A stretch of 64,000 nucleotides of DNA, taken from positions 27,202,942 to 27,266,941 of the forward strand of contig OX465281.1 in NCBI GenBank assembly GCA_949987705.1. The letters are read 5' to 3'. This document shows, piece after piece, positions 57,824-64,000 of this stretch; within the stretch, counting starts at the first letter, position 1; the number at the start of each line of letters is the position of its first letter. Source of the stretch: Thereva unica (taxonomy: Eukaryota; Arthropoda; Insecta; Diptera; Therevidae). A model generated the notes under the pieces. It had not been told where the DNA came from. It worked only from the letters and a program-made list of their open reading frames with translations, and searched no databases. Made by a program: the position numbers and the translations under genes.

Positions 57824-59422
57824 CACTCCGCGACAAAAGTTTGACCTCAGGTAGAAAAATAGGAAGCAGGTAAGGTGGGGTGTACTGACCGCAATGTAAT
57901 TATTTTTATAGAATTCCGGGTTGATTTTATGAGATACTCATGATTTGGTGACCTACTTTTATTAATTGTTCTAAGAAATAATGAAAATTTTGTAAGAAAT
58001 GGGATAAAAACCGCCGCGACAAAAGTTTGACCTCACCTTCAATTTTGGGAACTATTTTGAAAATTAAGCAAGGGAAGATAAGAAAAATAAAAGAAAGAAT
58101 AATTTTAACTTTAAATTCCATTTATTAATATTTGGTATGGCCTCCCCGGTTTAATATTACTTGATAAATTCTATTTCCTATACTACTGTACAAGTTTTGT
58201 AATAAATCTAATGGAATTTCATCCCACGCTGTCCTTATTGCAGTCTTCAGTTCTGTGATAGTCCCATATTGTTGTCCAGAGCGGTAGACTCTCCTCGTGA
58301 GCCAGCCCCATAGGTTCTCTATAATGTTTAGGTCTGGAGACACCGATGGCCACTCCAGTTCTACCACGTTCCTAAACCACTCCCGAACCACCCTAGCGGT
58401 GTGAACTGCTGCATGGTCTTGTTGGAAAATCCATGGTTGGACCTTCCATTATTTCTTCCACCAACGGCTTAACCTCTTCTAACATGTCCCGGTAACGTAC
58501 TCCTGTCTGAGTTCCCTCGATGAATTTGAGCTTCACTGGTCCTCTAACTGAAATGGCTCCCCATATCATTATTCCTCCTTCCCGGCGGTGATGTCGAGTC
58601 AAAAACCTCTCTTCCTTCCGTAAATCATGGAAATAATATGCGTATCCGTCCGGTCCATCAAGACAGAACCGTTTTTCGTCTGAAAAGATAACTTGGTTCC
58701 ACTCGTCTTTCTAGGCCATGTGAGCGCGAGCGAATTCCAAGCGTTGTTCCTTGTGTCTAGGTAATAATAGCGGCTTTTTCTTGAGTCAGCGACGTTGTAG
58801 AACTGGTGAGCGCTTCAAAATCCTCTGCACAGTGAACTTGCATTTACTCCGACTTCATCTCCAATTTCCCTGGCAGTCATGGATGAATTTGACGCGGTTC
58901 GCAGGATCCTACTCCTTTCTCTCTCTGTTGTGGCCCTTGGTCTCCCTGGTATCGGCTTCCACCGTAATTTTCGATGTCCTTAAGCAAGTTATTGATGACT
59001 CGGGGGCTTCTACCCAATCTAAGGGCGATTTGCCTGTTAGAGTACCCTTCTTCTTTCAACGTTTTGATTCGCTCGATTTCTTCACGTGATAAGCGCTTTC
59101 CACTGCCCATATTTGTACCGATTTATTTAAAAAAAATACTAAAAAAGTTTAATTTACAACTTCACTAACAACCACTCGCTCTTAGTCTTAACAGAAGTGT
59201 TTTAAAACTGGTGAGGTCAAACTTTTGTCTCGGCGTTTTTATCCCATTTCTTACAATATTTTCATTATTTCTTAGAACAATAAATAAAAGTAGGTCACCA
59301 AATCATGAGTATCTCATAAAATCAACCCGGAATTCTATAAAAATAATTACATTGCTGTCAGTACACCCCACCTTACCTGCTTCCTATTTTTCTACCTGAG
59401 GTCAAACTTTTGTCGCGGAGTG
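57824..59422 (-). mobile_element. Complete Tc1-type transposon with IR/DR ends
   Basis: The 1,599-bp element is flanked by TA on both sides (57,822-57,823 and 59,423-59,424). Its inverted repeats are about 212 bp and some 97% identical. Each has two copies of CGCGACAAAAGTTTGACCTC, one at the tip (57,828) and one inside (58,014), which is the IR/DR layout of Sleeping Beauty, Minos and Bari3-type elements where transposase binds both sites. One transposase gene on the minus strand is broken. High TIR identity points to a fairly recent insertion. Confidence 0.9.
58125..59110 (-). pseudogene. Tc1/mariner transposase, broken
   Basis: The N-terminus (from 59,110) is MGSGKRLSREEIERIKTLKE, an HTH with SNRQIALRLGRSPRVINNLLK. 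Then comes a catalytic core with FSDEKRFCLDGPDG (first Asp), TRHHRREGGIMIWGAIS, QQDHAAVH (second Asp) and WPSVSPDLNIIENLWG (Glu). Only 32 residues lie between second Asp and Glu, against the usual 34 of Tc1 DD34E. The frame is broken by an in-frame stop (TAG in place of Trp before DEWNQVIF, near 58,710), by a frameshift between GPTMDF and QQDHAAVH near 58,430, and by changes between HTH and core. The C-terminus ends normally near 58,125. Confidence 0.85.
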
Positions 59423-60029
59423 TATATACGGGCGTGGATAAAACCAAATCGCACGTCCGACAGCCACGCATACATTTTATGAAACTCCTCTCATTCGTTC
59501 TTCAGCCGATCCATTAAACTTTCAAAAACATTTCTGCTATTACGTTCTAACCAAATTTGCTTGGGCCTAACGTTTGACAAGACTGTTCTTTCTGCTTCGA
59601 CCTACAACCCGAACATCACAAAAAAAAATCCGTCTTTTTGGCATAGCGATGAAAATACAAATGAAAATAACAAACTGGCAGTGCGAGAAGAAAAATCATT
59701 CTGAAGCCACAGCTTTAATACTCATCATGTAAACGCACATGAAAATTCATGAGAATTCTTCGTTTCTGTTCCTTCTTTTAGTGAGATATGTGACCGAGGC
59801 CGCAACTTAGACCCGATGTCCTGCACCAAACATTTGTCGGCCAGATTAGTAAAACAGATTCATCACACTGCCTAAAAATTTGTTTGGACTTGTTTGATAT
59901 GGCACAATGAAAAGATATCGAGTTTGTGAAAGAGTGACAGAAAACATCCAAGTTAGACTCTTCCTTTTCGAGATACAGTGGGGTTCATCACTCTTTCAAC
60001 CCTCCATAGGTGAAGACGTCCCAAAAATA

Positions 60030-63000
60030 AACATTTACATTTATTATAAAAAACATAAGTACACAAGATTAAAATCTTAAATTTGTACATAGAGAAACGG
60101 AAAACTAAATATTCAACTTTACAATCAAAATAGATCTATAACTTAAAAAATAAAAGAAAATAAAAACTAGTATGTAAAGGAATTAAAATAATGTAGCAAT
60201 AGAAAGAAAAAAGAAAAAGAATAAGTGATACACGTGCTTCAGTTTGTTCTGCCAGAAATGAATTCAAAAAGACGCCTTTTGAAAATGCCCACTGATTCGA
60301 TTCGCTGTATCTCGACAGGGATGGAGTTCCACAATTGATCTGCGTGAACAAAGAAAGAGCGTTGTCCTAAAAGATGCCGAAAACGGGGGATGATCACATT
60401 ATTATTCCTTCGCGATTGTGAGAGCTGGATAAACTCGTTTAGATAAGAGGGTGTTCGGTTATTGATGATGTTGTGGTAGTAGCACAAAACCCTAAAATCT
60501 CGGTAGTCACCTAAGGAACATCCAAAAATTGAGTGCCGGTAAGGTGAAATGTGGTCAAACCTGCGAAGGCTATGAATGAAATGGGTGCAGTCGTTAAAGG
60601 CTACTTCTAACTTACGGTTACAGGATGTATCTAACGAAGGGAAGACACTGAGGCCATGCATTATGTGCGGCAAGAGTATGGCTTTAACCAGCTTCATGCG
60701 AACATCTTGTGACAAGAGACTACTATGAATACGAAGTCGCCTTAAAATACAATATACTTTGCCCAAAATATAGGTAATGTGGTCACAACACGTCATATTT
60801 CTGTTCAAAGCAATACCAAGATTTTTGACCCGGTTGACGCAGGAGACAGGGGTCCCATTTAAGGTAATTTGAAAGAGGTCGGTTGGTGACGCGTTAGAAT
60901 TGGAGAAGATAATGCATTGAGATTTAGATGGGTTAAGTTTTAGTGAATTTAAGAAGGACCAATGAGTTATGTTATGAAAATCTTCTGAGAGATTATTTAA
61001 ACACCGCTCTAATTGATTTTTATTATCACTAACGTAGAGTTGTACATCATCAGCATACATATGCACGTAAGAATGCTTCACTATTAGTGGAAGATCATTT
61101 ATATATATACTAAACAGTAGAGGGCCCAAGATAGATTCTTGGGGAACGCCAGCAAAAAGCACGGCAGGGGGGAAATTGAATGGGAAATCTTCACCTGTTG
61201 TGAACGAGCAGCTAAAAAACTATATATGAGCGTGAGGGCAGAAGAGGAAAAACCAAATTGTGTACTGAGTTTGCGTAACAGGACGGAGTGATTGACGTTA
61301 TCAAAAGCTTTGGAAAAGTCTAGCAGGAGTAGACAACATAACTTGTTTGCATCTAGAGAATTCCGTATGTCAGTCGTGATTTTTAGGAGAGCAGTGTCAC
61401 AGCTATGATGTTTCCGAAAGCCTGACTGATATGGATTTACAAGCATACGGTGCTCGCAGTAAGCAATCATTTGCATTGCAATTAATTTCTCAAGACCTTT
61501 AGCCAGAAATGGTAAGATGCTAATTGGACGGAAATCCGAGGGGCTACTAGGATTGGGACACTTGGCAATAGGGATTACCAGAGCATGTTTCCAAGCAGTA
61601 GGGAATTTCGAAACAGTGAGACAAGCATTGAAAATATGGACAATAAAAGGTAGTAATAACGGAAGAAGTATTTTTAAAAATTTAGGTGAAATATTATCAG
61701 TTCCAGTGGCCTCAGACTTGATAGAGTTAATGGCTGAGCTCACTTCAATGGCGTCTACACAGCGAAAGCTGAACCCTTCAATAGATGAGTCTGGCATATG
61801 GGGAAGAGTATCTATATTGCAAGAAGAAAAATGATTGTTAAGAATTTCAGGGTCACAGTTGGCGTATACTTGTGAATCATCTTTATCACTGCAGACGCTC
61901 AAGTTACGCAGGTTCTTCCAGAAGGTTCGAGTTGGAAGTGACGGATCAAGCTTACGAGCATAAAAATTACGTTTGGCTTCCCTGATTTTCGTTACAACTA
62001 GATTACGAGCCCGAGTGTATGATTTTCTAGTATTTTCACTTTTAAATTTCAAGAAACGATGATATAGATACTCCCTTTCGGCGATAAGGGACTTGATTTC
62101 ATTGCAGAACCAGGGATTTCATTGCAGAACTCCTCAAAGATAGCAATTTTATCATCTATGTCTTCTACCACAAAGATATTATCCCACGGAAGTAATTGGC
62201 AGTGTTCCAGGAGCCGATCGCGGTTAAGATTTTTAAAATCACGATATACTATAGTTTTCCTGGGAATTGCGTCAACCTGAAAATTGTAACTAGCAAATAG
62301 GATGTCATGGTCTAAATAACTTGGAGGAGATATTTGATTTTGAAATAGAATCATGCTAGGTTCGGAACAAAGGAAGACATCGAGTAGCGATGGGTTCGAC
62401 GCATTAAAGTAGGTTGGCAAGGTATTCATTTGAGCAAGGCCTAAGGTCTTCATTGTATGATTATAGAATTTTTCTTGACTGGAAGATTTTAATAAGTTTA
62501 CATTGAAATCCCCAGCGACAACTATATGTGCATACGTGTGAGAAAGATGCTCCAGGGTCTCCTCCAGTTCAGCGGAATTATCAAGTTTAAATAGACCTGG
62601 GGGAGAGTACAATAAACACTGACTAGTAAAAGTTTTTCAGAACCATTTGAGACCTCCACACAAATAAACTCAATACCAGGGTTCATAGAGCGACCGATTA
62701 ATCCTACATTTTAGGTAGTCCCTAAGGAATATAGCCACACCACCACCAATGCGACCTTGACGATCGTTACGAAAAATTTGAAAACCATTTATGGATACAA
62801 GGGACGACGGGATGGCTTCGTTTAGCCAACTTTCGCACACTAAAATCGCGTGGACATTAACATTTATAAATATCTCGTTGATCTCTGCAATTTTCGGTTT
62901 GATACTTCGAGAGTTAAAATGGCATATGTTGAACCCGGTATTGACAGAACAGAATATTTTTAGCAACACACTTACCTTTTTCCCCACAACTGAGCTCCCT
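60030..63000 (-). pseudogene. Non-LTR retrotransposon with endonuclease and RT, frameshifted
   Basis: On the minus strand the frame 62,987-62,670 has HFNSRSIKPK, CESWLNEAIP and GGGVAIFLRD of the APE endonuclease. Frame 62,612-62,049 continues it with VVAGDFNVNLL and YLDHDILF. Frame 62,052-61,099 has the RT blocks ATGTDNISPKFLK, DFRPISILP, YQSGFRKHHSCDTALL and LLDFSKAFDNVNH. Frame 61,162-60,239 has [13 protein letters not shown] and [10 protein letters not shown], the YADD box. Breaks: a stop near 62,670, a 20-bp tandem duplication at 62,095-62,114, and an indel near 61,150 inside the GVPQG motif. No RNase H seen. The left end (about 60,030-60,240) is AT-rich 3' UTR. Confidence 0.8.
62095..62130. 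repeat. 20-bp tandem duplication causing a frameshift
   Basis: GATTTCATTGCAGAACCAGG is followed at once by GATTTCATTGCAGAAC. Twenty bases is not a multiple of three, so the duplication shifts the RT frame of the 60-63 kb element. Confidence 0.8.
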
Positions 63001-63179
63001 GTTCATGCAAATAACTTCATAGGATCGAAGCAGTGAGCACCCTCAAAAGATGTGTCAATAATAAGTAGAAGTAGAATAGTAGTAGAATAGGCAAACCAAG
63101 TAAAGCACGAATACCAGAACAAACAAATTTGATGATCAAGAAGCAACATGTCCAAAAATAAAAGGTTGAAATTAAAAAG

Positions 63180-63320
63180 TTAAATAAAAAAAAAAATAAA
63201 ATAAAATAAAATAAAAAATTGAAATTAAGAATTTAAATTAAAGATTGAAATAATAATTGAAATTAAGAATAGAAATAAAGATAGAAGAATAGAAAAAAAT
63301 CCAAAAAAGAATAAATGGTA
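63180..63320. repeat. A-rich simple repeat
   Basis: AAAAT units (63,190-63,215) and AATTGAAATTAAGA-type repeats follow. Probably part of, or next to, the 5' end of the minus-strand non-LTR element. Confidence 0.6.
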
Positions 63321-63689
63321 CAAAAACAAGATAAAATAATTTACCATTAAACGCTTGAACCTCTATGCTCCAGGGTATCCACCGACGGGCATTCTAGTTC
63401 GGTTAAGTCACGCACAATGATTTCCCGAGCATCGCTCTCTTTTTTTTTATGCACACGAGTGCATCCTTCGTAGCAACAGCATGCAGCAGTCCCATTCTGC
63501 GCAAGTTTAAGGCCTCCCGTAGCAGAAAATTGTTACTTTGGGTGAGACTCTCGTTCACCTTACAATCACCAGGCGAGGTGCGGATTTCCAGGTTCGGTGT
63601 ATTTTATCAGAGTTCGATTGTGTAAGACCGATCGCTTTCATTTTCGACATAGCCCTAAAGGGGCTAATCTATCCTATCTTTGTCTCTAT

Positions 63690-63775
63690 CCTTCGAGCTA
63701 AGCTTACTACTAGACATTGCACTATGACGTGTACGACACGAAGGACTAGTAGTACAAAGGGTGACACCAGGGCCG
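63690..63775 (+). mobile_element. 3' UTR fragment of the 49-kb non-LTR family
   Basis: GCTAAGCTTACTACTAGACA, TTGCACTATGACG and GGACTAGTAGTACAAAGGGT match 51,330-51,400. No A-tail follows; the sequence changes after GACACCAGGGCC. Confidence 0.65.
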
Positions 63776-64000
63776 GCGCGACCGTTTTTGGCGCCCTAGG
63801 CGAGGAGAATTATTAGCGCCCCTTGCTATGGACCACATTAAATACATTACACCTTTGACACAAAAATAAATTTCCTTTAACTTTGACACTAAAACAAATT
63901 TCCTTTAAGTAACATGATAGTATCGGAATGTATTCATCGTTTTATTATCCTTAAGGGCGCTCCACATTCTCAAGAGAATCTCGCGAGAACGCGAGAAACA

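Overview
The window is eukaryotic nuclear DNA and most probably comes from an insect. It has AT-rich non-coding DNA, no operon-like gene packing, three introns of 56-84 nt in one small gene, and a dense mix of P, Tc1, Penelope-like (PLE) and Jockey/I-type non-LTR elements, MITEs and SINEs. The P element and very short introns fit a dipteran, but the species cannot be named from sequence alone.

Almost no long host ORF is present. Two pieces look like host genes. One is a compact four-exon gene on the minus strand (about 34,680-35,190). It has a TATA-like box, consensus splice sites and an AATAAA signal, and it encodes a 45-residue, probably membrane-spanning micropeptide that I do not recognise. 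The other is a single well-defined exon on the plus strand (48,473-48,625) between long introns. Most of the rest reads as intron or intergenic DNA with homopolymer runs and microsatellites.

Layout. 1-14,100: degraded non-LTR fragments (RNase H, RT and 3' ends) and two foldback MITEs. 14,100-17,090: apparently unique DNA. 17,104-22,902: a P-superfamily element with about 204-bp, nearly identical terminal inverted repeats, inserted in a tRNA-derived SINE. It has itself been invaded by a 5'-truncated PLE that splits its THAP zinc finger and by a 0.8-kb DNA element that contains a large palindrome. 23,000-31,700: 5S-rRNA-derived repeats, non-LTR and gypsy-like fragments, and a two-copy MITE family. 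31,700-36,150: unique DNA and the micropeptide gene. 36,600-39,270: a decayed non-LTR element and a TA-flanked MITE. 45,052-45,972: a tandem duplication carrying a tRNA-Lys-derived SINE head in each copy. 49,204-51,435: a nearly intact non-LTR element with two in-frame stops. 53,370-54,280: a minisatellite of about 125 bp. 57,824-59,422: a complete 1.6-kb Tc1-type element with IR/DR ends and a broken transposase. 60,030-63,000: a minus-strand non-LTR element broken by frameshifts.

The transposons do not work together as a system. Their nesting gives an order of events: SINE, then P element, then PLE and the 0.8-kb DNA element. Every transposase or reverse transcriptase seen is broken, so activity here would depend on enzymes supplied from elsewhere.
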